Below, piece after piece: positions 17,221 to 25,502 of a DNA stretch of 64,000 nucleotides (position 1 is its first letter; every line of letters starts with the position of its first letter). Source of the stretch: CAJQHT01 sp038123275 (GTDB lineage Bacteria; Pseudomonadota; Alphaproteobacteria; Rickettsiales; UBA1997); NCBI GenBank assembly GCA_038123275.1, contig JAYORG010000003.1, positions 62,001 through 126,000 on the forward strand, read 5' to 3'. A program made the position numbers and the translations under genes. The notes under the pieces were generated by a model. It saw only the letters and a list, made by a program, of their open reading frames with translations. It made no database searches and was not told the DNA's origin.

Positions 17221-17722
17221 TTTCTTGAATATTTTTAATTTTTATTAACTTAACATCATAAATAAATTCAACATCCTTGTTGTTTACCTTTTGATTAACA
17301 AAGACTCTCCTTTTACCGCCTACCCTCATTCCAATTAAATTCTTTGAAAGCTCTAAATTATCTATTTTTAAATCATAATTATTATTTGCAGAAGCATTAC
17401 CATTTCCTAGTTTTATAAAATTAACAACAGCAAAATCACCACATGCAACTCTTGCTCCAGAGCCAATAAGTAAATTTTGATAAGGCTTATCACTTTTAGT
17501 CATTTCTTTTTCAATTGTAGCACCTAAATCAATAGTATTTTTGGATTTATCTATATTTTTTTTTGCATAAACAGCTTTATCTTTTATATAAGAGATATTT
17601 TTCTTTACACGATCAGGAGAAAGCCTGTTTCTAAGATTTTGCTTATTACTGGTATCATGAAATAGTGCAAAATAGAGAATGGCGCCAATGCCAACTAGTT
17701 TAAACCATATATTATTTATCAT
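17201..17722 (-). CDS. Membrane-anchored FKBP-like protein
   Basis: A 173-residue protein with an N-terminal membrane anchor (about 8-21), a basic helical linker, and a C-terminal domain that looks like a divergent FKBP fold (IGSGARVACGDFAVVNFIKLG, later NLIGMRVGGKRRVFV). The aspartate-phenylalanine-aspartate signature of active FKBP proline isomerases is not visible, so catalytic activity is doubtful. It overlaps tsaC by 11 bases and yciB by 20 in a tight operon. The family call is inference from the two conserved blocks. Confidence 0.65.
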   Translation of the reverse strand: MINNIWFKLVGIGAILYFALFHDTSNKQNLRNRLSPDRVKKNISYIKDKAVYAKKNIDKSKNTIDLGATIEKEMTKSDKPYQNLLIGSGARVACGDFAVVNFIKLGNGNASANNNYDLKIDNLELSKNLIGMRVGGKRRVFVNQKVNNKDVEFIYDVKLIKIKNIQENDQKCN

Positions 17723-18353
17723 ATTCTTCGTTATCTAGTGCTGATAATATTTGTTTTTTAGTAATTGGACCTTGTCTTAAAATTTGAACCTCACCGTTAA
17801 TATTAACTTTTAATACGGTTGAAGATTTTTTATGACAATTTCCACCATCAATCATTAAGTTTATTGACTTACCAAAATAATTTTCTACTTGAGAAATATT
17901 GGTAGCCGCCATTTTGTTACTGATATTAGCGCTAGTAACTGCTAAAATTCCAGTAAATTTTTCTAATAATTTTAAAGAAAATTGGTGATTTGGAATTCTA
18001 ATACCAATATCTAGGCTACTATTATTGAGTAAATTTGATATTTTAGAAAATTTATTATTTTTATTTAAAATTAAAGTTAAGGCTCCAGGCATAAAATTAT
18101 TAGCAATAGCAGTGGATTTTTTGTCAAATTGCACAATTGTTTTTGCTAAATCTAAATTTTGGACAAAGATTGCAATAGGTTTTGACTCTTGTCTATTTTT
18201 TAACTTATAAAGTTTTTTTACAGCAAGATCATTTCTGGCATCACATGCAATACCATAAGTTGTATCAGTCGCAAAAGCAATAACCCCTCCTGAATCCAAG
18301 ATTGTTATAGCATCTTTAATAGAATCTTTGTCGCTTTCTTTAATTATTCTCAT
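17712..18353 (-). CDS. tsaC: Threonylcarbamoyl-AMP synthase (Sua5/YciO/YrdC)
   Basis: Makes threonylcarbamoyl-AMP from threonine, bicarbonate and ATP for the universal t6A37 modification of ANN-reading tRNAs. The 213-residue protein has the YrdC signature: GGVIAFATDTTYGIACDA, KLYKLKNRQESKPIAIFV, PGALTLIL and VTSANISN. It lacks the extra Sua5 C-terminal domain. It overlaps rnhB by 14 bases. Its pathway partner tsaD is at 46856. Confidence 0.95.
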   Translation of the reverse strand: MRIIKESDKDSIKDAITILDSGGVIAFATDTTYGIACDARNDLAVKKLYKLKNRQESKPIAIFVQNLDLAKTIVQFDKKSTAIANNFMPGALTLILNKNNKFSKISNLLNNSSLDIGIRIPNHQFSLKLLEKFTGILAVTSANISNKMAATNISQVENYFGKSINLMIDGGNCHKKSSTVLKVNINGEVQILRQGPITKKQILSALDNEEYDK

Positions 18354-19011
18354 TATTTTTTAATTTTATTGAGTCATAATCTTCTAGATTACTTGTTGTA
18401 TCAATATAATTTTTAACTGGCGCAAAACTTTTGCGATGATATTTGCAAATTCCGACCTCTTTAATTTTATTTAGATGAAATTTAGTTGGATAAGCTTGAT
18501 TTTTATGCCATTCATAATAAGGGAATTCTTTTCCTAAATTTTTCATTATATCATCTCTAGTTTCCTTGGCTACAACTGAAGCAGCAGCAATAGAAAGGCT
18601 TTTTTGATCACCTTTAATAATAGATTGAGCTTTTGCACTTATGTCTGGAATAAAATTGCCGTCAACCAATACTAAGTCTGGTATCACTTGATATTTACTA
18701 CATAAATCTAAAAAAGATAACCTCATTGCTAATTTTGTAGCATTTAAAATATTAATTTCATCAATTTTATCCTCATTAACAATTCCAACTCCTATTTTGG
18801 CAATTTTTTTTAGTTCTAAAAAGATTTTTGCTCTACTCTTTTTTGAAAGTTTTTTAGAATCATTTAGATTTAAAGGATAATTGTCCTGTTCAAGTATAAC
18901 GCAAGATGCAACAACTGGACCAGCCAGAGGGCCTCTTCCAGCCTCATCAATTCCAGCTACAATTCCAATATTCTCTTTTTCAAATGTAAAATTGGGATAA
19001 ATTGATTTCAT
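18340..19011 (-). CDS. rnhB: Ribonuclease HII
   Basis: Cleaves RNA in RNA-DNA hybrids and removes misincorporated ribonucleotides. Active-site blocks are VAGIDEAGRGPLAGPVVAS (first Asp and Glu) and PDLVLVDGN, with SIAAASVVAKETRDD further on. At 223 residues it is typical. It is the first gene of the rnhB-tsaC-FKBP-yciB operon and is divergent from the DsbA-like gene. Confidence 0.97.
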   Translation of the reverse strand: MKSIYPNFTFEKENIGIVAGIDEAGRGPLAGPVVASCVILEQDNYPLNLNDSKKLSKKSRAKIFLELKKIAKIGVGIVNEDKIDEINILNATKLAMRLSFLDLCSKYQVIPDLVLVDGNFIPDISAKAQSIIKGDQKSLSIAAASVVAKETRDDIMKNLGKEFPYYEWHKNQAYPTKFHLNKIKEVGICKYHRKSFAPVKNYIDTTSNLEDYDSIKLKNNENN

Positions 19012-19103
19012 AAATAAAATTTTCCTTGCAACTTATGTTCAATGTTAATATTTATTTTATCTATTATAAACTAAAATTTTCAATTAAATTTAATAAAATA
19101 GCA

Positions 19104-20057
19104 ATGTCAAAAAATAAAACTTCTACAACTAAAGCTAGCAAGAAAACTGCAGTTAAAAAAACGACTACAGCTAAAAGAACCACAGCTAAAAAGACTACAG
19201 CTAAAAAATCTCCTGTAGTTTCTAAAACTACAACATCAGAAAACAAGGAGTCTTGTAATTATAGCAAAAAAACTAAATTAGTTATTGCTATAGCGGCTAT
19301 CTTAGCAATTGGATTTTTGTTACTTAAAACGAATGAAAATCCTGATAAAAATTCAAATAATGAAATTAAAATTGATCAAAATGCACCAGTTGGAACAGTA
19401 AAGGATGTTGAAGAGGTGATTGCGGTTTGGATACAAAATAACCCTGAACTAATATTGGAATCAGTGGTTAATATGCAAAAAAGGCAAGCTGAAAAACAAA
19501 GAGAGGAAGCTTCTGGCAATATAACCAAAAGAGCGAAAGATATATACAACCGCAAGAATGACCCTGTTATTGCTCCACAGGGATATGATGTAGCTGTTGT
19601 TGAGTTTTTTGATTATAATTGTGGCTATTGCAAAAGAGCTTTACCGACAATTGAAAAACTTACTAAAGATGATAAAAAGATAAAAATTATCTTTAAAGAG
19701 TTACCAATTCTTGGAAAATCTTCTGAAGATCTAGCTAAAGTTTCTTTAGCTTTTAACATGTTGGCTCCAAGTAAATATTTTGCCTTTCACCAATCTTTAA
19801 TGAAAAGTAAGGCTAAAACTACGGCTGAAGCTATTGCAATTGCCAACTCTCATGGAGTTACCAAAGCTAAAATAGACAAAGTTCTGTCTAAATACGCATC
19901 TAAAATACAAGATGAAATTAATTTTAACAAGGAGCTATCTGCCTCAATTGGAATTAATGGAACTCCAGCATTCTTAGTTGGTGAAACTCTATACCCTGGA
20001 GCCGTTAATGTTGAAATTATTAAAAACGAAATTATAAAACTAAGAAAGAAAAAATAA
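19104..20057 (+). CDS. Membrane-anchored DsbA-like oxidoreductase with histone-like N-tail
   Basis: A 317-residue thiol-disulfide oxidoreductase. Residues 1-57 are a Lys/Thr/Ala-rich tail of repeating AKKTT-type units resembling histone H1 tails. Residues 58-74 form a transmembrane anchor. The periplasmic part has a helical segment (100-145) like the oligomerisation region of Com1/ScsC proteins, then a DsbA-type thioredoxin domain with active site CGYC (C173, C176) and the cis-proline loop GINGTPAFLVG. The frame is open back to 19026, but the ATG at 19104 starts cleanly at the tail and is preferred. Likely substrates include the cysteine-bearing envelope proteins nearby (inference). Confidence 0.88.
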   Translation: MSKNKTSTTKASKKTAVKKTTTAKRTTAKKTTAKKSPVVSKTTTSENKESCNYSKKTKLVIAIAAILAIGFLLLKTNENPDKNSNNEIKIDQNAPVGTVKDVEEVIAVWIQNNPELILESVVNMQKRQAEKQREEASGNITKRAKDIYNRKNDPVIAPQGYDVAVVEFFDYNCGYCKRALPTIEKLTKDDKKIKIIFKELPILGKSSEDLAKVSLAFNMLAPSKYFAFHQSLMKSKAKTTAEAIAIANSHGVTKAKIDKVLSKYASKIQDEINFNKELSASIGINGTPAFLVGETLYPGAVNVEIIKNEIIKLRKKK

Positions 20058-20067
20058 TCCTATATAA

Positions 20068-20096
20068 TTAAAGGCCTTAATAATTAAGGCCTTTAA
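20068..20096 (+). terminator. Perfect palindromic terminator after the DsbA-like gene
   Basis: TTAAAGGCCTTAA (20068-20080), a three-base loop TAA, then TTAAGGCCTTTAA (20084-20096): a perfect 13-base stem ten bases after the stop codon. There is no long U-run after it, so termination strength is uncertain. It also separates this gene from the helicase gene. Confidence 0.65.
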
Positions 20097-20113
20097 CCTA
20101 TCTTAATTATTAG

Positions 20114-21430
20114 ATGTCAATATCACTATTATCACCAAAACAAAAGGAAGCTGTTTACAGTATTGAAGATGGTGATAATATCTTTATTACAGGAAGTGCT
20201 GGAACTGGAAAATCATTTTTACTACAATATCTAAAAAGAAATTATTTAACCTCTGGTCTGCACGTTACTGCAAGCACTGGAATTGCTGCTATTAATGTTG
20301 GTGGACAAACAATACATTCTTGGTCTGGCATAGGATTAGGTAACCTACCCGTTGAACAGCTAATAAAAAATTTTGCTTCTCCAAAATTTGGTAGATTAAA
20401 AAGAAGAATTAAAATGGCTAATATGTTAGCCATTGACGAAATTTCAATGATATCAGCCAAAACATTTGATTTGTTAAATCAGCTATTTAAGGATATAAGA
20501 AGAAGTGATAAAGCTTTTGGAGGTTTGCAAATAATTTTATTTGGAGATTTTTTACAACTTCCACCTATTGACCGTAACTACTCGCTTCCAAATTATAATT
20601 TTTGTTTTCAATCAGAAGCTTGGAATGAGCTAAATCTCAAGAATTTTGTCTTAAATGATGCTTTTAGGCAAAAAGATGACGATTTTATTGAATTATTAAA
20701 TGATATTAGATTTGGAAAAATAAGTCAAGATGGCATAAAAGTACTAGAGTCAAGATTTAATGCTATTGATACACAAGATAATATCAAAGCTACAATTTTA
20801 GTGACTCATAACTCACAGATGGAGTCTATTAATAAATTAGAATTACAAAAAATACCTCAAGAGAGCAAATTTTTTGAAGCTGTTTTTAGTGGAAATAGCA
20901 ATAAAATTGAGAATTTGCGCAAAAATTGTTTAGCAAATGAGAAATTAGAATTAAAAATTGGCTGCCAAGTAATGATGCTTAAAAATAGCTATCAAAAAGA
21001 TGGGGTTATTAATGGATCTCTTGGAATAATTAAGGGCTTTACCCTAAAGAGAGGATATCCAATAGTAGAATTTAAAAGTGGCCCTACCATTACTATATCT
21101 CCTGAAGACTGGGCCTTGGAAAAATATGATCAAGGCAAAGAAGAATTAGTAACAGAAGCAAAAATGACGCAAATACCTCTAATCTTATCCTGGGCTATTA
21201 CAATTCATAAATCTCAAGGAATGACTCTAGATAAAATAAACTGCAATTTAAGCAATTCATTCTCTGATGGTCAAATTTATGTAGCTTTATCAAGAGTTAA
21301 AACATTAGAAGGTTTATATATACAAGGCTTAGACTTTAATAAAATACAAGCAAATAAAGATGTGGTAGAATTTTATCAAAATCTAGAATTTAATATAAAT
21401 CCTACACATAAACAAGCTTCTTTATTTTGA
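20114..21430 (+). CDS. Pif1-family ATP-dependent DNA helicase
   Basis: A 438-residue superfamily 1B helicase. Walker A is FITGSAGTGKSFLL (near residue 30) and Walker B is MLAIDEISMIS. Motif III is QIILFGDFLQLPPI, and the C-terminal motifs are LSWAITIHKSQGMTLDKI and GQIYVALSRVKTLEGLYI. Pif1/RecD-like enzymes unwind DNA and resolve G-quadruplexes or replication barriers. It lacks extra accessory domains. The downstream transporter start overlaps its stop, so the two are coupled. Confidence 0.9.
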   Translation: MSISLLSPKQKEAVYSIEDGDNIFITGSAGTGKSFLLQYLKRNYLTSGLHVTASTGIAAINVGGQTIHSWSGIGLGNLPVEQLIKNFASPKFGRLKRRIKMANMLAIDEISMISAKTFDLLNQLFKDIRRSDKAFGGLQIILFGDFLQLPPIDRNYSLPNYNFCFQSEAWNELNLKNFVLNDAFRQKDDDFIELLNDIRFGKISQDGIKVLESRFNAIDTQDNIKATILVTHNSQMESINKLELQKIPQESKFFEAVFSGNSNKIENLRKNCLANEKLELKIGCQVMMLKNSYQKDGVINGSLGIIKGFTLKRGYPIVEFKSGPTITISPEDWALEKYDQGKEELVTEAKMTQIPLILSWAITIHKSQGMTLDKINCNLSNSFSDGQIYVALSRVKTLEGLYIQGLDFNKIQANKDVVEFYQNLEFNINPTHKQASLF

Positions 21431-22305
21431 AACATTTAGAAAAAAATGATATACAAGGTATTTTATGGGTAATATCAGCATGTTTTTTTGTTGCCTTGAT
21501 GATAGCAATTGTTAGAAAAACATCACAAGATCTTCACGTTACCCAAATATTAATGATGCGCTGTTTTTTTTCAGTATTACTACTATCTCCTTTGATAATA
21601 AAAACAAATGGTAAAGTTTTTCAAACTAAAAAACTAAAATTACACTTTCTAAGATCAATATCTGGTTTTGTTGCTATGCTTTCTTGGTTTTATGTGGTTA
21701 CTCAAATACCACTTCCTGAAGCAGTATCTATTACTTTTATTGTTCCAATTTTAACAACTTTAGCAGCTATATTAATTTTAAAAGAAAAAGTCAGTAAAAG
21801 ACTTTGGATTTCTTTATTAATAGGACTTGTTGGTGTTTTGATAATTATTAGACCAGGATTTGAAACTGTAACCATAGCACATTATATATCATTGGTTACA
21901 GCAATTTTATGGTCAATTTCTAACATTCTTACTAAAAAACTAACAAAAACTGATAAACCATCAACTGCAGTTTTATACTTAGCTTTATTAATATTTATTA
22001 TGTCAATCCCTGTTGCAGCTCCTTATTTAAAAGCTATGAATTTTAATCAATTAATATGGCTATTCTTTTTGGGATTAAGTGCCAATTTAGCTCACTTCTC
22101 TTTATCGACTGCCTATAGCAAAACAGAATTATCAATTTTACAACCATTTGATTTTACTAGATTAGTATTTATATCAGTTATTGCTTATTTTGCTTTTGGA
22201 GAATTAGTAGATATTTATATGATAATTGGCTCAATAATTATTATAATAAGCTCTGTATATCTAACACAAGGAAGTAAAGTTAAACTTGTTAAATGCTATA
22301 AATGA
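21427..22305 (+). CDS. DMT-superfamily (EamA) transporter
   Basis: A 292-residue inner-membrane protein with ten predicted helices in two EamA repeats, for example ALMIAIVRKTSQDLHVTQIL in repeat one and LWSISNILTKKLTKTDKPS in repeat two. EamA carriers export or import small metabolites; one Rickettsia member takes up S-adenosylmethionine, but the substrate here cannot be told. The start is TTG at 21427, overlapping the helicase TGA (TTGA). No ATG occurs before residue 27, inside the first helix, so the TTG start with translational coupling is preferred. Confidence 0.88.
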   Translation: MKHLEKNDIQGILWVISACFFVALMIAIVRKTSQDLHVTQILMMRCFFSVLLLSPLIIKTNGKVFQTKKLKLHFLRSISGFVAMLSWFYVVTQIPLPEAVSITFIVPILTTLAAILILKEKVSKRLWISLLIGLVGVLIIIRPGFETVTIAHYISLVTAILWSISNILTKKLTKTDKPSTAVLYLALLIFIMSIPVAAPYLKAMNFNQLIWLFFLGLSANLAHFSLSTAYSKTELSILQPFDFTRLVFISVIAYFAFGELVDIYMIIGSIIIIISSVYLTQGSKVKLVKCYK

Positions 22306-22313
22306 TAAAAATA

Positions 22314-22342
22314 TTGCTTTTTACTTGTTTAAAATTTAATAT
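22314..22342 (+). promoter_or_regulatory. Putative promoter for tRNA-Arg
   Basis: TTGCTT (22314-22319), a 17-base spacer, then TAATAT (22337-22342), ending 21 bases before the mature tRNA 5' end. The match is reasonable, but AT-richness lowers specificity. Confidence 0.45.
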
Positions 22343-22363
22343 TGCGCCTTCGATTTTACCAGA

Positions 22364-22440
22364 GCGCCCTTAGCTCAGCTGGATAGAGCAACAGCCTTCT
22401 AAGCTGTGGGTCAGACGTTCGAATCGTCTAGGGCGCACCA
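22364..22440 (+). tRNA. tRNA-Arg (anticodon UCU)
   Basis: A complete cloverleaf of 77 bases including an encoded CCA. The acceptor stem is GCGCCCT with AGGGCGC. The D arm is GCTC/GAGC and the anticodon stem ACAGC/GCTGT with loop CTTCTAA, so the anticodon is TCT. The T arm is AGACG-TTCGAAT-CGTCT. It reads AGA and AGG codons, which dominate arginine use in this AT-rich genome. Confidence 0.97.
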
Positions 22441-22480
22441 CACTTAAAAACACTTAAATATTTAAAGGTTAAATTTGAAT

Positions 22481-24784
22481 ATGGCGATATTGTCAAAAAA
22501 TTTAAAATTATTTTTTGCACTTTCGATTATTATTTATAGCACCTTGCAATATAATTCCCTAGCTAAAAAACCATCTAAGATTAAAATTATTGGTAATGAG
22601 AGAATAGATACAGCAACTATTAAATCTTACTTAGATATTAAAAATTTAAAAAAAGGTCAATTAGGAGCAATTGATAAATCTTTAAAAAAACTTTATGACT
22701 TAGATTTATTTTCTGAAACAAAAATTTATCAAGATAAAAACTTCATAGTAATTGAAGTTAAAGAAAATCCTATTGTAAAAGATGTAATTTTTAAAGGTAA
22801 TAAAAAGATTGATGATGATATTCTTTTATCTGAAATAAAGCTTAAAAAAAGAGTAATATATACTAAATCTAAGCTAGAGTCTGATATTAAAAGAATTAAT
22901 GATATTTATATTAAAAGTGGTCGCTTTCTAACAAAAATTGATCCAAAAATTCAGAAAGAAGATCAAAATAGAATTAATATAATTTTTAAAATATCTGAAG
23001 GTAAAAAAGCTAAAATTAAAGATATCTACTTTATTGGCAATTATGTATTTAGCGATCAAGAACTGCTTGATGAAATAACAACTAAAAAAACCAAATGGTA
23101 TAAACCATTTAGTAGCTCTGACTCTTATGACTCTGACCGTATGGAGTTTGATAAAGAAAAATTACGCCGCTTTTATAATTCTAGAGGTTATGCTGATTTT
23201 GGAGTAATATTAGCAAATGCTCAAATTACTCCCCTTAAGGATAAATTTTTTCTTAATTTCTTAATTGAAGAAGGAATAAAATATGATTTTGGTGAAATTA
23301 AAATTATTAATAAAGTTAAAAAATTTGACAAATCATTACTTGATAAATCGATTCTTACCAAAAAAGATAAAGTTTATAATGCTGATTTAGTTGATAAAAC
23401 TATTGATAAATTTACTAATATATTATCTGAAAATGGCTATGCTTTTACTAATATTAAACCAATTTTAAAAAGAAATAAAGATCAAAAAATAATTGATATT
23501 GAATATATCATAGAGGAAACACCAAGGATATATATTAATGAAATAAATATTACAGGTAATGACAGAACTCTAGATAAGGTAATTAGAAGAGAATTAAGGG
23601 TAAGAGAAGGAGATCCTTATAATATCACTAAAATTAATAGATCTAAACAAAGAATAAATAATTTAGGATTTTTTGATAAAGTTGATTTTAAAACTAATAG
23701 AATTGGAAATAGCGATAAAGTAGATATCCAAATAGAGGTTAAAGAAAAGAAAACTGGAGAGTTAAACTTTGGTATTGGATATTCAACTCTTGATAAGATG
23801 ACTGGTAATATTGGGGTTAGAGAACGAAATTTATTTGGAACTGGACAAGAGCTAGCAATCAATACTCAAAAATCTTCTACTAGATTTAGCAATGAAATTA
23901 ATTATACCAAACCTTGGTTTACTGGTAGAGAAATTGCAGCTGGGGTGGATCTATTTAATTATGAGTTAGATAAAAGAAATACATTGGTATATGATCAGAA
24001 CTCTCAAGGATTTGCACTAAGGGGTGGATATTCTATTTCTGAACATATTTATCATTTAATAAAATATTCATATAAAGATAAAAAGATTTCTAATATTGAT
24101 CCTGCAGCTTCAGTAACAATTCAAAATCTTAAAGGTAGATTTATTAACTCTTCAATAAGTCATAGTGTAAGCCTTGATAAAAGAGATAGTAGGTTTAATC
24201 CAAAAAATGGTTATTATGGCCGTATTACACAAACATATGCTGGCGTAGGTGGAGATATAGATTATTTAAAACAAGAAGGTAATGCTAGCTATTATATTCC
24301 TGTTGTTAATGAAAGTTTTATTTTAAAATTTTCTGGTAGATTTGGCTATATTGATGGGCTAGGACAGGATATTAAAAGTAATGACAATTTTTTCCTTGGT
24401 GGAAATAATTTTAGAGGGTTTGAATATGCTGGATTAGGGCCAAGAACTATTGTTAGCAATGACAGTGCTGTTGGAGGAAATGCTCTTGGTGGAAGGTTAT
24501 ATTATGTTAGTACAACTGAATTTAAATTCCCGTTGGGTCTACCAAAAGAACTTGGAATAAATGCCGCCCTATTTCATGATATTGGAACCTTAAAATTGGT
24601 TGATGAATTTAATAAGCAAAATGCCCAAATTGCTGATGATGGGTCTATAAGATCAAGTTATGGCCTAAGTATTGTTTGGTCCTCTCCTTTGGGGCCGATA
24701 AGGCTGGACTTCTCAAAAGTTGATAAAGCTGAGGTGTACGATAGAACAGAAGCATTCCGCTTTAGCTTTGGAACAACATTTTAA
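22481..24784 (+). CDS. bamA: Outer membrane protein assembly factor BamA
   Basis: Central Omp85 component of the BAM complex, which inserts beta-barrel proteins into the outer membrane. A signal peptide is followed by five POTRA domains (about 30-420; for example KIKIIGNERIDTATI and IYINEINITGNDRTLDKVIR) and a 16-strand barrel with FFLGGNNFRGFEYAGLGPR, which matches the conserved VRGF/Y loop. The last residues FRFSFGTTF end in the aromatic residue required for barrel recognition. The frame opens at a TTG (22475), but ATG at 22481 is preferred, giving 767 residues. A BamE-like lipoprotein is at 41843. Confidence 0.97.
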   Translation: MAILSKNLKLFFALSIIIYSTLQYNSLAKKPSKIKIIGNERIDTATIKSYLDIKNLKKGQLGAIDKSLKKLYDLDLFSETKIYQDKNFIVIEVKENPIVKDVIFKGNKKIDDDILLSEIKLKKRVIYTKSKLESDIKRINDIYIKSGRFLTKIDPKIQKEDQNRINIIFKISEGKKAKIKDIYFIGNYVFSDQELLDEITTKKTKWYKPFSSSDSYDSDRMEFDKEKLRRFYNSRGYADFGVILANAQITPLKDKFFLNFLIEEGIKYDFGEIKIINKVKKFDKSLLDKSILTKKDKVYNADLVDKTIDKFTNILSENGYAFTNIKPILKRNKDQKIIDIEYIIEETPRIYINEINITGNDRTLDKVIRRELRVREGDPYNITKINRSKQRINNLGFFDKVDFKTNRIGNSDKVDIQIEVKEKKTGELNFGIGYSTLDKMTGNIGVRERNLFGTGQELAINTQKSSTRFSNEINYTKPWFTGREIAAGVDLFNYELDKRNTLVYDQNSQGFALRGGYSISEHIYHLIKYSYKDKKISNIDPAASVTIQNLKGRFINSSISHSVSLDKRDSRFNPKNGYYGRITQTYAGVGGDIDYLKQEGNASYYIPVVNESFILKFSGRFGYIDGLGQDIKSNDNFFLGGNNFRGFEYAGLGPRTIVSNDSAVGGNALGGRLYYVSTTEFKFPLGLPKELGINAALFHDIGTLKLVDEFNKQNAQIADDGSIRSSYGLSIVWSSPLGPIRLDFSKVDKAEVYDRTEAFRFSFGTTF

Positions 24785-24858
24785 TTTCCCTTTGACAAAA
24801 GATACTTTTAAGAACTTAACCTTACTAATTTATTGTCAGATAAAATAATTAAGACTTT

Positions 24859-25488
24859 TTATAAAACTTTATAAAACTTACAAAAGGTTTGAATTTTGCA
24901 TATTTGGCATTTTGGTTTTTTGGCAGTGCATACGTAGCGTCCATGTAAAATTAGCCAGTGATGTGCATGTTGTATCCAAGTTTGTGGTATTTTTTTTATT
25001 AAAGCTAACTCTGTTTTTAAAACATTATCTTCTTTAACTAAGCCAATTCTATTGCTAACTCGAAATACGTGAGTGTCAACTCCAATGGTTTTAGCACCAT
25101 AAGCACAATTTAAAACAACATTAGCGGTTTTACGTCCTACTCCTGGTAAAGTTTGTAATAACTCTAAATCTTGAGGTATTTTACTATCGAAATTTTCTAT
25201 TAACATTTTTGATAAGGCTATAACATTTTTGGCCTTATTATTGTAAAGACCAATAGTATTGATGTATTTTTTTAACTTATCTTCTCCTAGATCTACCATA
25301 TCTTTGGGGTTGTCAATAATTGCAAATAAAGGTTTTGTTGCCTTATTAACACCAATATCAGTGCTTTGGGCCGATAAAACCACAGCAACTAACAAAGTAT
25401 AGTCATTAATATATTCAAGCTCGGTTTTAGGATGAGGATTATCTTGACTAAAAATGGTAAAAATTTTATTAATATTATCCCTTTTCAT
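24859..25488 (-). CDS. nth: Endonuclease III
   Basis: DNA glycosylase and AP lyase that removes oxidised pyrimidines. The helix-hairpin-helix is LQTLPGVGRKTANVVLNCAY, with the catalytic lysine, and VDTHVFRVSNRIGL carries the catalytic aspartate. The four-cysteine [4Fe-4S] loop has the standard C-x6-C-x2-C-x5-C spacing (CTAKKPKCQICKIQTFC). At 209 residues it is typical. Its start codon is only 14 bases from the divergent tilS start. Confidence 0.97.
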   Translation of the reverse strand: MKRDNINKIFTIFSQDNPHPKTELEYINDYTLLVAVVLSAQSTDIGVNKATKPLFAIIDNPKDMVDLGEDKLKKYINTIGLYNNKAKNVIALSKMLIENFDSKIPQDLELLQTLPGVGRKTANVVLNCAYGAKTIGVDTHVFRVSNRIGLVKEDNVLKTELALIKKIPQTWIQHAHHWLILHGRYVCTAKKPKCQICKIQTFCKFYKVL

Positions 25489-25502
25489 TATTTTTTAAAT
25501 TG

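Noticed and set aside
22475..22480. TTG start for bamA six bases upstream
   Set aside because: The ATG at 22481 gives a normal signal peptide; the TTG adds only two residues.
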